From Bacillota bacterium (GTDB taxonomy: Bacteria; Bacillota; Clostridia; Christensenellales; Borkfalkiaceae), in assembly GCA_003343805.1 (NCBI GenBank), contig QAKM01000085.1:1-46508 (forward strand): a stretch of 46,508 nucleotides of DNA. The letters run 5' to 3'. The position numbers and the translations under genes were made by a program. The number at the start of each line of letters is the position of its first letter. Positions within the stretch are counted from its first letter, which is position 1. Positions 24,727 to 31,901 of the stretch are shown piece by piece. Below the pieces are notes generated by a model. The model worked only from the letters and a program-made list of their open reading frames with translations. It had not been told where the DNA came from and made no database searches.

Positions 24727-24864
24727 CACCGCGGGAAAAAATAATTGCCCCGCAGGGAGCTCATAATCTGTATCCTCACCGAGTAAGCCATAAAAGGGCT
24801 TGCCCGGTTTTTTCTTTGGGGCAAATATGCTGCCCGCAAGCAATTATTTTTTGCCCTGTCGGTG
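24727..24864. repeat. Imperfect ~30-bp inverted repeat enclosing about 75 bp
   Basis: AAAAAATAATTGC at 24736-24748 recurs inverted at 24840-24852, and the match extends outward (CACCG, GGG) and inward (GC, GGG) with gaps. Inside is a TTGCCC/GGGCAA hairpin (24800-24824). The whole could fold into one cruciform or structured transcript. No transposase is present, so a MITE-like remnant is one reading. Confidence 0.5.
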
Positions 24865-24923
24865 GAAAATTTTTGCGAACATAAACCCTCATGAGCCTTT
24901 TTCCGAGCAGGTTTCCAAATAAC

Positions 24924-24965
24924 TTGCCCGGTATTTTTTTTGCTCCAACAGTCTGCTTCGGGCAA
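24924..24965. repeat. Second TTGCCCG/CGGGCAA hairpin
   Basis: TTGCCCG (24924-24930) and CGGGCAA (24959-24965) repeat the motif of the hairpin at 24800-24824, each followed by the same AATAT-type bases. The remaining sequence between 24629 and 25087 is AT-rich with many T runs, and I see no credible gene in it. Confidence 0.45.
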
Positions 24966-25087
24966 ATATTTTCCCCCTTTTTCGCTGACCTTTTGGCGAC
25001 GAAATATCAATTAGCTATGTCCCGACGTCCGCCGTGCTTTGCCCTCCCCTGCCGAAAGGCAAAAAGAAAATTCGGAGGTAGTTCCAA

Positions 25088-25306
25088 ATGAAGAAAGTAG
25101 TTTATTCCGTTTCGAGAACAAATCGTTATGGAAGCACCAAGATGACCGGCCTCGGGTTCGTCACCGAGAGCGACCTCATCATCGCCTGCAACGGCAAGAG
25201 CGGCAAGGCGTACATTCGCGTATTCGAGGATTGCGTTAAAGATTGCCATGCCGTTCCGAACCGCCCCGATGAGTTCGTCCCGTGCGATTTTCATACACAC
25301 TCCTAA
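25088..25306 (+). CDS. Small hypothetical protein, 72 residues
   Basis: Not recognised. A clear GGAGGT site lies 9 nt before the ATG, and the codon use is G/C-rich at third positions, unlike the flanking spacer, which supports a real gene. The product starts MKKVVYSVSRTNRYGSTKMT and ends CDFHTHS; it has three cysteines (two spaced as CVKDC), is mostly beta-prone, and has no membrane helix. It lies between the palindrome-rich spacer and decayed fragments, so it may be a cargo gene of a small acquired segment or the surviving part of a longer gene. Confidence 0.55.
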   Translation: MKKVVYSVSRTNRYGSTKMTGLGFVTESDLIIACNGKSGKAYIRVFEDCVKDCHAVPNRPDEFVPCDFHTHS

Positions 25307-25333
25307 ATGCAAAAAAGCTTCATATTCCCTTTA

Positions 25334-25520
25334 TCAGATAACTTCTTCCATCACGGACTGCATCGTGTTTTCAACCAGGAATCCGGTTGAAAGACTTGAA
25401 ACGAACAAATATCCGGCACCTTTCGCCAAGGTTTTAGCAGACATTCTATACCCTTTTTGCAGAGTTTTCGTAAATCCCGATTTGAAAACCTGCTGCCAAC
25501 TATGGCTTCCCTCCGTAACG
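25334..25520 (-). pseudogene. Unidentified decayed protein-coding fragment
   Basis: A minus-strand frame reads through VTEGSHSWQQVFKSGFTKTL and MSAKTLAKGAGYLFVSSLST and ends MEEVI-stop at 25334. It has the composition of a real protein but no credible start, and stops where the opposite-strand fragment begins. A 36-codon version starting at 25444 is the only complete reading frame. I cannot name the family. Confidence 0.3.
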
Positions 25521-25527
25521 CCGGGGA

Positions 25528-25698
25528 TACGACGACAAGATCGAGATCTATTACAACTTCACGGATACGAAAAAGCCTGATGACTTCGAGCATCAGGCTT
25601 TTCTCATATATACGGGAGAATGGGAATATACGACCAACGACCCTGCATATCGGGAGATGGGGTATAAAGCAAAACTTGCGGTGGAATTATATATCTGA
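25528..25698 (+). pseudogene. C-terminal fragment, possibly of a serine recombinase
   Basis: The plus-strand frame YDDKIEIYYNFTDTKKPDDF continues to VELYI-stop (56 residues) without a start codon; an in-frame TAA lies just upstream. KIEIYYNF near a C-terminus recalls large serine recombinases, but the match is short and from memory. The same DNA contains a perfect 12-bp hairpin (AAAAGCCTGATG/CATCAGGCTTTT, around 25570-25602) that looks like a bidirectional terminator, so part of the frame may be coincidental. Confidence 0.3.
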
Positions 25699-25713
25699 GC
25701 GGCGGAAACCTTC

Positions 25714-25733
25714 ATTTCGCAAATTTTATATTT
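25714..25733. repeat. Left inverted repeat of the ATPase cassette
   Basis: ATTTCGCAAATTTTATATTT lies 2 bp outside the stop codon of the ATPase gene. It matches the reverse complement of 26980-26999 at 18 of 20 positions. It also forms an 11-bp hairpin with AAATTTGCGAA at 25738-25748 inside the last codons of the gene. Confidence 0.7.
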
Positions 25734-25735
25734 TT

Positions 25736-26935
25736 CTAAATTTGCGAAGTGTGGAGCCATTCGGCGATGTCGATGATACGGATGCCTTCCACCTGACTCT
25801 CGGGGTGCTTCGTGCGGGCGACGATCATTTTCGGATAGGCGTCCTTGATGGAGAGCAAGGGGGCGACTTCCCGCTGCAGCGTTTCGGGGCGGGAAATATC
25901 GTCACATACCTGGATATAGGTCTTTACGCCTTCTTTGACGGCGACGAAATCGACTTCTTTTTCGCCGAGCTGCCCGACGTAGACTTCGTATCCGCGGCGC
26001 AGCAGTTCGATGGCGACGAGATTTTCATAGAGATGCCCGTAATCGGCGTTTTTCGTGCCGATCGTGGCGTAGCGGAAAGAGAGGTCTGCAAGGTAGTATT
26101 TTTTATCCGATTCCAGATAGCGCTTGCCCTTGACGTCGTACCGCTTGAAGGGGTAGAACAGGAAGCTGCGGCAGAGATATTCTACATAAGCGCCGCACGT
26201 CTTATCGTTCGTCTTATAGGTGTTGGAGGTGAGCGTGTTTGCGATCTTGCGGATAGACGTCTTGCTGCCGATATTGTCCATCAAAAAATCGGCGATCATG
26301 TTCAGCAGATCTTCGTTTTCGATTCTGAACTTGGTGACGATGTCTTTCGTGATGGTCGTGCGGACGATGCCCGCAAGGTATTTCCTTGCGTCTCTTTGAT
26401 CTTTGTAGAGATACGAGCCCGACATCCCGCCTTCGATCACATAGCGGTCGAACGCCGCCTGGATATCGCTCTCGGGATAATACAGGAGATATTCGCGGAA
26501 GGAGAAGGGGAACAATGCGATCTCAAAGACGCGGCCGCCGAACAGGGTGGCGAGGTCGCTGGAAAGGAGAAAGGCATTGGAGCCGGTCAGATAGATATCG
26601 AAGCATTCTTCCTCGTACAGGCTGTTGATGACGGTCTCAAACCCGTCGCAAAGCTGCACTTCATCGATGAAGAGGTAATTTGTAACGCCTTCCCGGTAGC
26701 GTTCGTCGATATAGCGGTAGAGCGCGTCCCCCGCTTTCAGAGCCTCAAACTGTTTGAGATTGAGCTTGATACGGACGATGTTCTTGGGCGCTCCGTCTTT
26801 TTCTAAAAGAGAAATAAAAGCGTCCATCAGCTTTGATTTTCCCGAGCGCCGCACGCCTGTGATGACTTTGATGTCGGGCGTTCCAATAACGTTTTGAAGC
26901 TGTTTCAGATAGGATGTCCTTTCGATGAGTTTCAT
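25736..26935 (-). CDS. AAA-type ATPase with DUF4143 domain (copy 1)
   Basis: A 399-residue member of the AAA_14/DUF4143 family. The N-terminal ATPase has Walker A GVRRSGKS (27-34), Walker B LFIDEVQ (88-94) and a sensor-like YLTGSNAFLLSSDLATLFGGR. The C-terminal DUF4143 domain contains LYENLVAIELLRRGYEVYVG and EKEVDFVAVKEGVKTYIQV, which resembles a PD-(D/E)xK nuclease core (E-V-D-F with a following Q). The family is widespread and often multicopy in anaerobes; its function is not established. It has its own promoter and an AGGTGA ribosome site, is more AT-rich than its neighbours, and is bracketed by an inverted repeat, all consistent with acquisition as an islet. Confidence 0.92.
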   Translation of the reverse strand: MKLIERTSYLKQLQNVIGTPDIKVITGVRRSGKSKLMDAFISLLEKDGAPKNIVRIKLNLKQFEALKAGDALYRYIDERYREGVTNYLFIDEVQLCDGFETVINSLYEEECFDIYLTGSNAFLLSSDLATLFGGRVFEIALFPFSFREYLLYYPESDIQAAFDRYVIEGGMSGSYLYKDQRDARKYLAGIVRTTITKDIVTKFRIENEDLLNMIADFLMDNIGSKTSIRKIANTLTSNTYKTNDKTCGAYVEYLCRSFLFYPFKRYDVKGKRYLESDKKYYLADLSFRYATIGTKNADYGHLYENLVAIELLRRGYEVYVGQLGEKEVDFVAVKEGVKTYIQVCDDISRPETLQREVAPLLSIKDAYPKMIVARTKHPESQVEGIRIIDIAEWLHTSQI

Positions 26936-26952
26936 GATTTCACCTCGGCAAT

Positions 26953-26981
26953 AGTATAACTCATTTCGCATTTTTTGTCAA
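26953..26981 (-). promoter_or_regulatory. Promoter of ATPase copy 1 with an operator-like palindrome
   Basis: TTGACA (26976-26981), a 17-bp spacer and TATACT (26953-26958) on the minus strand. ATTTCGCA (26963-26970) and TGCGAAAT (26992-26999) form an inverted repeat around the -35 box that could bind a regulator. Confidence 0.82.
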
Positions 26982-26999
26982 ATGCAAAATTTGCGAAAT
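26980..26999. repeat. Right inverted repeat of the ATPase cassette
   Basis: Its reverse complement, ATTTCGCAAATTTTGCATTT, matches 25714-25733 at 18 of 20 positions. Together the two repeats enclose 1,286 bp containing only the ATPase gene and its promoter. Confidence 0.7.
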
Positions 27000-27117
27000 A
27001 AGAATGATTTCCGTCGGATGGCGGGCTTTTTGGTGGAAAAATTACTATTTTTGTGCCGAATTGTAATAGAAAAGCGGGGGAAGGGGCGATATAATGGGGC
27101 AAAAAGGAGGAAAATGT

Positions 27118-29349
27118 ATGGACGACATCAAAGTTTTGATCAAAAAGATGACCCTGGAAGAGAAGGCGGGGCTGTGCTCGGGGAGCGATTTCTGGCACAC
27201 GAAGGCGGTGGAGCGGCTCGCCGTTCCCGCCGTCATGGTGAGCGACGGCCCCCACGGTCTGAGGAAGCAGGAGGAGGGGGCGGATCACCTCGGCATCCAC
27301 GACAGCATCCAGGCGGTGTGTTTCCCTGCTGCCTGCGCGACGGCGTGTTCCTTCGACCGTGCGCTCCTTTACGAAATGGGGAGCGCGCTCGGGAAGGAGT
27401 GCCGCGCGGAGGGCGTCGCCGTGCTGTTGGGCCCTGCCGTCAACATCAAGCGTTCTCCCTTATGCGGGCGCAACTTTGAGTATTTTTCCGAAGATCCTTT
27501 TCTTGCGGGCGAGCTTGCCTGTGCCTTTGTTCAGGGCGTGCAGGGTGAGGGGGCGGGGGTGAGCGTCAAGCACTTTGCCGCCAACAACCAGGAGACGAGG
27601 CGGATGTCCGTCTCCTCCGAAGTGAGCGAGCGGGCGCTGCGGGAGATCTATTTTCCCGCCTTTGAGAAGGTCGTAAAGGATGCAAAGCCCGCGACCGTGA
27701 TGTGCTCTTACAACAAGATCAACGGGGTGTATGCCTCGGAGAATGAGTGGCTGCTGACGGACGTCCTCCGCAAAGAGTGGGGGTTTGACGGCTTTGTCGT
27801 GAGCGACTGGTACGCCGTCTCCGACCGCGTGAAGGGCCTGAAAGCGGGGCTCGACCTCGAGATGCCGGGCGGCGACGAGGAGAACGACAAAAAGATCGTG
27901 GCGGCGGTGAGAAGCGGCGAACTTCCCGAAGAGGTGCTCGATGAGGCGGTGGAGCGCATTCTGCGCGTCATCCTGCCCCTCCATACGGAGCGGACGGCGC
28001 CCTTTGACCGCGAAAAAGACCATGCAAAGGCGGTTTCGATCGCAGAGGAGAGCGCCGTGCTGCTGAAAAATGAGGGCGCACTGCCGCTTGCGCTCGGGAA
28101 GGATGTGCTCTTTGTGGGCGAATTTGCAAAAAGACCGCGCTTCCAGGGCGGCGGGAGTTCCCACATCAATGCCTGGAAGGCGGAGGGAGCCCTCGCGTTT
28201 GCGGACAGCGTGCGCTATGTGCGCGGGTTCGGCGTGGACGGCGAGGGAACGCAAGAAGAATGTTCGGAGGCGCTTGCCGCCGCGAAGGAGGCAAAGACCG
28301 TCGTCGTCTTTGCGGGGCTTCCCGATCGCTATGAGTCGGAGGGCTACGACCGCACGCATATAAAGCTGCCCGAGGCGGAGAATGCGCTTATCGACGCGCT
28401 GTGCGAGGCGGGGCATAAGGTCGTCGTGGTGCTCCACAACGGCTCTCCCGTCGAGATGCCGTGGATCGGGAAGGTGAATGCCGTGCTCGAGATGTACCTT
28501 GCGGGCGAGGGCGCGGGGGAGGCTGCGGTGCGCCTTCTGACGGGTGAAGTCAACCCTTCGGGCAAGCTTGCAGAAAGCTTCCCGCTTCGCCTCGTGGATA
28601 CGCCCTCCTACCTCAACTTCCCGGGCGACAGGGAGCGCGTAAAGTATGCCGAGGATATCTTCGTCGGTTACCGATATTATGACAGCAAAAAGGAGGAAGT
28701 GCTCTTCCCCTTCGGGCACGGGCTCTCCTATACGACGTTTGCCTATTCCGATCTCCTGCTTTCTTCCGATGAATGGCATGAGGGGGAGCGCCTTGAAGTG
28801 ACGCTCACCGTCACCAATACGGGAACGCGGGCGGGGAAAGAGGTGGTCGAGCTGTATGTCTCCGACCAAAGCGGCGAAGCCGTGCGTCCCGTGCATGAGC
28901 TCAAGGGCTTTGAAAAGGTGGCGCTCGCCCCCGGCGAGAGCCGAGAAGTGAGCTTTGCCCTCGGGGAACGCGCCTTTGCCTTCTTTGACGAAAAAACGCA
29001 CGGCTGGCGCGTGCCGGACGGAAAATTTGTGGTTGAAGCCGGCGCTTCGTCGCGCGATCTCCGCCTCGTTGCGGAAGTTATGGTGCACGGAAGGGCGGCT
29101 GCCTTCCGTGTGGACGGTGATACGACCGTGGAGCAGCTCTTTGCCCACCCCGCGACGCGCGCCGTCATGCAGGGGCTTCTGAAGAAGTTCCGCCCGGGGA
29201 GCCCGGACGACAAGATGGGCGATACCGACCGCGAGATGATGCGCGCCGCTTACTTGCAGGCGCCCCTCAGAACGGTGCGGCTTGCCCTCAACATGACGAA
29301 GGAACAGTACGAAGGGCTTTTGAACGCCCTCAACGGAGCGTTCGAATGA
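27118..29349 (+). CDS. GH3 beta-glucosidase-type enzyme, cytoplasmic
   Basis: A 743-residue family 3 glycoside hydrolase without signal peptide, so it should act on imported oligosaccharide. The N-terminal barrel holds the substrate-binding VSDGPHGLRKQ (41-51), GPAVNIKRSPLCGRNFEYFSEDP (about 105-127), KHFAANNQE (151-159) and GFVVSDWYAV with nucleophile Asp230. A second alpha/beta domain and a fibronectin-III-like C-terminal domain follow (FPFGHGLSYTTF, GKEVVELYVSD). This three-domain order matches beta-glucosidases and beta-xylosidases; specificity cannot be read. MDDIKVL follows AAGGAGG by 7 nt. It overlaps the next gene by ATGA and leads a four-gene operon. A TATAAT at 27090-27095 may be the -10 box, but its -35 is poor. 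Confidence 0.95.
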   Translation: MDDIKVLIKKMTLEEKAGLCSGSDFWHTKAVERLAVPAVMVSDGPHGLRKQEEGADHLGIHDSIQAVCFPAACATACSFDRALLYEMGSALGKECRAEGVAVLLGPAVNIKRSPLCGRNFEYFSEDPFLAGELACAFVQGVQGEGAGVSVKHFAANNQETRRMSVSSEVSERALREIYFPAFEKVVKDAKPATVMCSYNKINGVYASENEWLLTDVLRKEWGFDGFVVSDWYAVSDRVKGLKAGLDLEMPGGDEENDKKIVAAVRSGELPEEVLDEAVERILRVILPLHTERTAPFDREKDHAKAVSIAEESAVLLKNEGALPLALGKDVLFVGEFAKRPRFQGGGSSHINAWKAEGALAFADSVRYVRGFGVDGEGTQEECSEALAAAKEAKTVVVFAGLPDRYESEGYDRTHIKLPEAENALIDALCEAGHKVVVVLHNGSPVEMPWIGKVNAVLEMYLAGEGAGEAAVRLLTGEVNPSGKLAESFPLRLVDTPSYLNFPGDRERVKYAEDIFVGYRYYDSKKEEVLFPFGHGLSYTTFAYSDLLLSSDEWHEGERLEVTLTVTNTGTRAGKEVVELYVSDQSGEAVRPVHELKGFEKVALAPGESREVSFALGERAFAFFDEKTHGWRVPDGKFVVEAGASSRDLRLVAEVMVHGRAAAFRVDGDTTVEQLFAHPATRAVMQGLLKKFRPGSPDDKMGDTDREMMRAAYLQAPLRTVRLALNMTKEQYEGLLNALNGAFE

Positions 29350-30149
29350 TGACGCTTGTGGAGTTGCTGCGCCTCATCGGGCTGCCCGAAGAGGCGGCGG
29401 AGGGCGTTTTCGCGTTTGCGGAGCGCGGCTTGGAAGGGGCAGAGCCGCTTGTTGCCGCTCTCACGGACCCCCTGCATGCCGAACGCGCCGAACGCGAATT
29501 GGAAGAGCGGCTGCGGGGGGAGAAGTGGGGCGTGCTTGCCTGCCTGCTCCTTGCCGCCGCAAGTGCGCATGGGGAGTATGTGCGCCTCGGCATCCCCGAA
29601 AAGGTCTATGTAGATACGATGGGCTGTTTTGTGCGCTTTGTGAAGGAGCACCGCGCGCTCACGGGCGAATGGGGCTTTGACCGCGGCCGGTGGGCATGGC
29701 GGGCGACTTGCCTGCGGATCTTCCGCATCGGTACGCTCGAATATGAGCTTCTTTCGGGGGAAAAGCGCGCGCTGTCGCTGCATATCCCTTCCGATGCGAG
29801 CCTTGATCTGAAAGCGTGCCGCTCCTCGCATGAGGCGGCGCGGACATTCTTTGCGGCGTATTTCCCCGCCTATGCGCGGGCGCCCGTTGTGTGCAGCTCG
29901 TGGCTGCTGCATCCCGCCCTCAAAGAGCTGCTGGGAGAGGAAAGCAATATCGTGCGCTTTCAGTCGCTCTTTGACATCGTGCGCGTGGACGAGGACGATA
30001 TTTCGTACCGCGCCTTTGTGTTCCGCCGCACGGACGGGGACATTGCAGATTATCCCGAAAATACGACTTTGCAGCGGCGGCTCAAGGAACATCTTCTCAG
30101 GGGCGGGCATATGGGTTCCGCCCTCGGCATTTGGAAGGAGACAGAATGA
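29346..30149 (+). CDS. Acyltransferase-domain protein (NAT_N / GNAT_C type)
   Basis: A 267-residue cytoplasmic protein translated through an ATGA overlap from the GH3 gene. The N-terminal half is helical (LVELLRLIGLPEEAAEGVFA and AERELEERLRGEKWGVLACL); the C-terminal half has the aromatic/arginine-rich pattern RIFRIGTLEYEL, LSLHIPSDASLD and VCSSWLLHPALKELLGEESNI of the clostridial acyltransferase-domain family with a GNAT-like fold. The acyl donor and acceptor are unknown. Its position in a glycosidase-esterase operon suggests it acts on a sugar or aglycone released from the same substrate, for example moving an acyl group. Confidence 0.75.
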   Translation: MMTLVELLRLIGLPEEAAEGVFAFAERGLEGAEPLVAALTDPLHAERAERELEERLRGEKWGVLACLLLAAASAHGEYVRLGIPEKVYVDTMGCFVRFVKEHRALTGEWGFDRGRWAWRATCLRIFRIGTLEYELLSGEKRALSLHIPSDASLDLKACRSSHEAARTFFAAYFPAYARAPVVCSSWLLHPALKELLGEESNIVRFQSLFDIVRVDEDDISYRAFVFRRTDGDIADYPENTTLQRRLKEHLLRGGHMGSALGIWKETE

Positions 30150-30844
30150 AACGGCCTTTTGGCTTCCGCGCCCAAGTGCGGGCGTACATCAGATTTTTGG
30201 AACAAAAAAAGCTTGCGCGGATCAAGGCGCTTGCCCGTTATCCGCGAAGGGGCGGCATCCTCTTTCTCGGCGATTCCCTCACCGAGGAGTTCCCCTTCGC
30301 CGATCTTCTGCCCGAGTTTGATATCGTCGGGCGGGGATACAGCGGCGATACGGCGGGAATGCTGAAGGAGCGGCTCTCCTATACCTGCGCGCCCTATGCG
30401 CCGCGGGCAGTCTTTCTGCAAGTCGGCATCAACGATCTGCAGCGGGGGAGCTCGCCCGAGGAGACGACCGCGGCTGCCGCGGAGGCGCTCGATGCTGTCC
30501 GTGCGCTCTGTCCTGCGGCGAAGCTGCATCTTCTGGCGCTCTATCCCGTCAATGTGACGGCAGAAAAATTTGCGCTCATTCGCCCTCGTGCGCTTCGGAA
30601 GCCGGAGGCGCTTGAGAAGATCGCCCGGTGCAACGCGCTGCTTTCGGCGGCTGCCGCGGAGCGGGAGATCGGGTTTTTGGACCTCGTGGCGCGGCTGAAG
30701 GACGAAAGGGGAGAGCTCAGGGAGGCGTATTCCTGCGACGGGCTGCATCTCACCGTGGAGGGCTATGCCGCGCTTGCGGAAGCGCTCGTGCCTTCTCTCG
30801 TGCGCTGCGGCCAAACGGAAGAACATACGGAGGTATTATCATGA
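30146..30844 (+). CDS. SGNH/GDSL-family hydrolase
   Basis: A 232-residue esterase-type hydrolase. Block I is LFLGDSLTEEFP (39-50) with nucleophile Ser44, block II GRGYSGDT, block III QVGINDL and block V DGLHLTVEGY with the catalytic Asp-His pair. No signal peptide is present; residues 8-30 are a basic helix. This subfamily commonly deacetylates carbohydrates. It starts in an ATGA overlap with the acyltransferase gene after AAGGAG, and ends in an ATGA overlap with the next esterase, so the genes are translationally coupled. The likely substrate is an acylated oligosaccharide imported by the nearby transporter. Confidence 0.93.
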   Translation: MKRPFGFRAQVRAYIRFLEQKKLARIKALARYPRRGGILFLGDSLTEEFPFADLLPEFDIVGRGYSGDTAGMLKERLSYTCAPYAPRAVFLQVGINDLQRGSSPEETTAAAAEALDAVRALCPAAKLHLLALYPVNVTAEKFALIRPRALRKPEALEKIARCNALLSAAAAEREIGFLDLVARLKDERGELREAYSCDGLHLTVEGYAALAEALVPSLVRCGQTEEHTEVLS

Positions 30845-31770
30845 AAGTATTGCAGTTTGAGATCGGAGAAAACGGGGCGAAGCTTACCTGCTATCTGCAG
30901 GACAGTTCGCCCGCCATCTATGGTTCGGAGCGGCGGCCTGCCGTCGTCATCTTCCCGGGCGGGGGATATGAGTTCGTCTCCGACCCCGAAGGGGAGCCCG
31001 TGGCGCTCGCGTATGCGGCGGAGGGGTTCCAAAGTTTCGTCCTTACCTATTCGGTGGGAGAAAAGGGCGTCTTTCCCATTCCGCAGCGGGAGGCGTTTGC
31101 CGCCATCGCCCTCGTCCGGAGACACGCGCGGGAGTGGGGCGTCGATGAAGGGAAGATCGCCGTCGCTGGTTTTTCGGCGGGCGGACACCTTGCGGCGAGC
31201 TGCGGCGTCTATTGGAAGGACGGGCGCGTCAACCCGGAAGCGGACAAACGGGCCTGCCGCCCCGATGCGCTCGTCTTGGGCTATCCCTGCATCACGGCGG
31301 GGGAATACGCCTATCCCGGCATCAACACGGTCCACGGGAAGGGAACGGCCTTTCCGGAGCTCCTGAGCCTTGAAACGCACGTGGACGGGGATACGCCGCC
31401 CGCGTTCGTGTGCCATACCTCGGACGATACCTGCGTTCCCGCGATCAATTCTCTCCTCTTCTGCACCGCGCTCGCAAGGGCGAATGTCGCTTACGAGCTG
31501 CACATCTACAAGGAGGGCCCGCACGGCATGAGCCTTGCAAACGGGGCCGTCTCCTCGCCGCTGCTTGCTGCGCAGGACGAGGACGTGCGCCATGCCGTGG
31601 GGGCGATCGCCCGCCGCTTTTCGGGGTGGCTGAAAGAGAGTGTCGCCTTTCTGAAACAGGTGTTCGAGCCCGTCCGCTTCGGCATCCGCGACGGAAAGCT
31701 CGTTCTGCTTCCTTCTTGCGGGAAAGAGGGGACGGGATGTTCCGATGACAAGAAAAATGTGAACAAGTGA
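30841..31770 (+). CDS. Alpha/beta-hydrolase carbohydrate esterase
   Basis: A 309-residue alpha/beta hydrolase of the acetyl-xylan-esterase/BD-FAE-like group. It has VIFPGGGYEFVS (oxyanion region, 36-47), the nucleophile elbow GFSAGGHLAAS (110-120, Ser112), the acid in HTSDDTCVP and the histidine in GPHGMSLA. The C-terminal ~60 residues are variable. It is cytoplasmic by sequence. With the SGNH protein it gives the operon two different esterase folds, which is usual in loci for heavily acetylated hemicellulose or pectin. It ends the operon; no clear terminator follows before the next transport genes. Confidence 0.93.
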   Translation: MKVLQFEIGENGAKLTCYLQDSSPAIYGSERRPAVVIFPGGGYEFVSDPEGEPVALAYAAEGFQSFVLTYSVGEKGVFPIPQREAFAAIALVRRHAREWGVDEGKIAVAGFSAGGHLAASCGVYWKDGRVNPEADKRACRPDALVLGYPCITAGEYAYPGINTVHGKGTAFPELLSLETHVDGDTPPAFVCHTSDDTCVPAINSLLFCTALARANVAYELHIYKEGPHGMSLANGAVSSPLLAAQDEDVRHAVGAIARRFSGWLKESVAFLKQVFEPVRFGIRDGKLVLLPSCGKEGTGCSDDKKNVNK

Positions 31771-31901
31771 CAGAATTGAGTTGATATTTTGCTACAACTC
31801 GTGGAATTTTTAATATAAAAAAGGGCCTCCTTGTCTTACAATGATGGCAGAAACAGGGGCGGGGAGCGTAACTGCGCAACCGCCGGAATAAGGAGGAAAC
31901 G
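31771..31901 (+). promoter_or_regulatory. Spacer before the second sugar importer, with an inverted repeat
   Basis: GAGTTG (31778-31783) and CAACTC (31795-31800) form an inverted repeat with an 11-bp centre, and AT-rich -10-like sequences follow (TAATAT near 31811, TACAAT near 31837). No promoter with a good -35 stands out. A strong AAGGAGG precedes the binding-protein start codon. Confidence 0.4.

Noticed and set aside
24415..24843. A 142-codon minus-strand frame covering the permease remnant and upstream repeats
   Set aside because: Only its last ~30 codons look like protein; the rest reads through hairpins and T runs of the repeat region.
24727..24965. CRISPR array
   Set aside because: The repeats are few, of unequal spacing and partly inverted, with no cas genes.
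24726..25010. A 94-codon minus-strand frame in the palindrome-rich spacer
   Set aside because: It spans the inverted repeats, has no ribosome site and its composition follows the repeats.
25736..26935. DUF4143 ATPase as part of an anti-phage defence system
   Set aside because: Neither ATPase has a partner gene of a known defence system, and the family's function is not established.
27061..27095. Full promoter for the GH3 operon (TTGTAA with TATAAT)
   Set aside because: The spacer would be 23 bp; only the -10 box is plausible.
27460..29148. A 562-codon minus-strand frame opposite the GH3 gene
   Set aside because: The GH3 catalytic motifs are on the plus strand; the antisense translation has no recognisable family.
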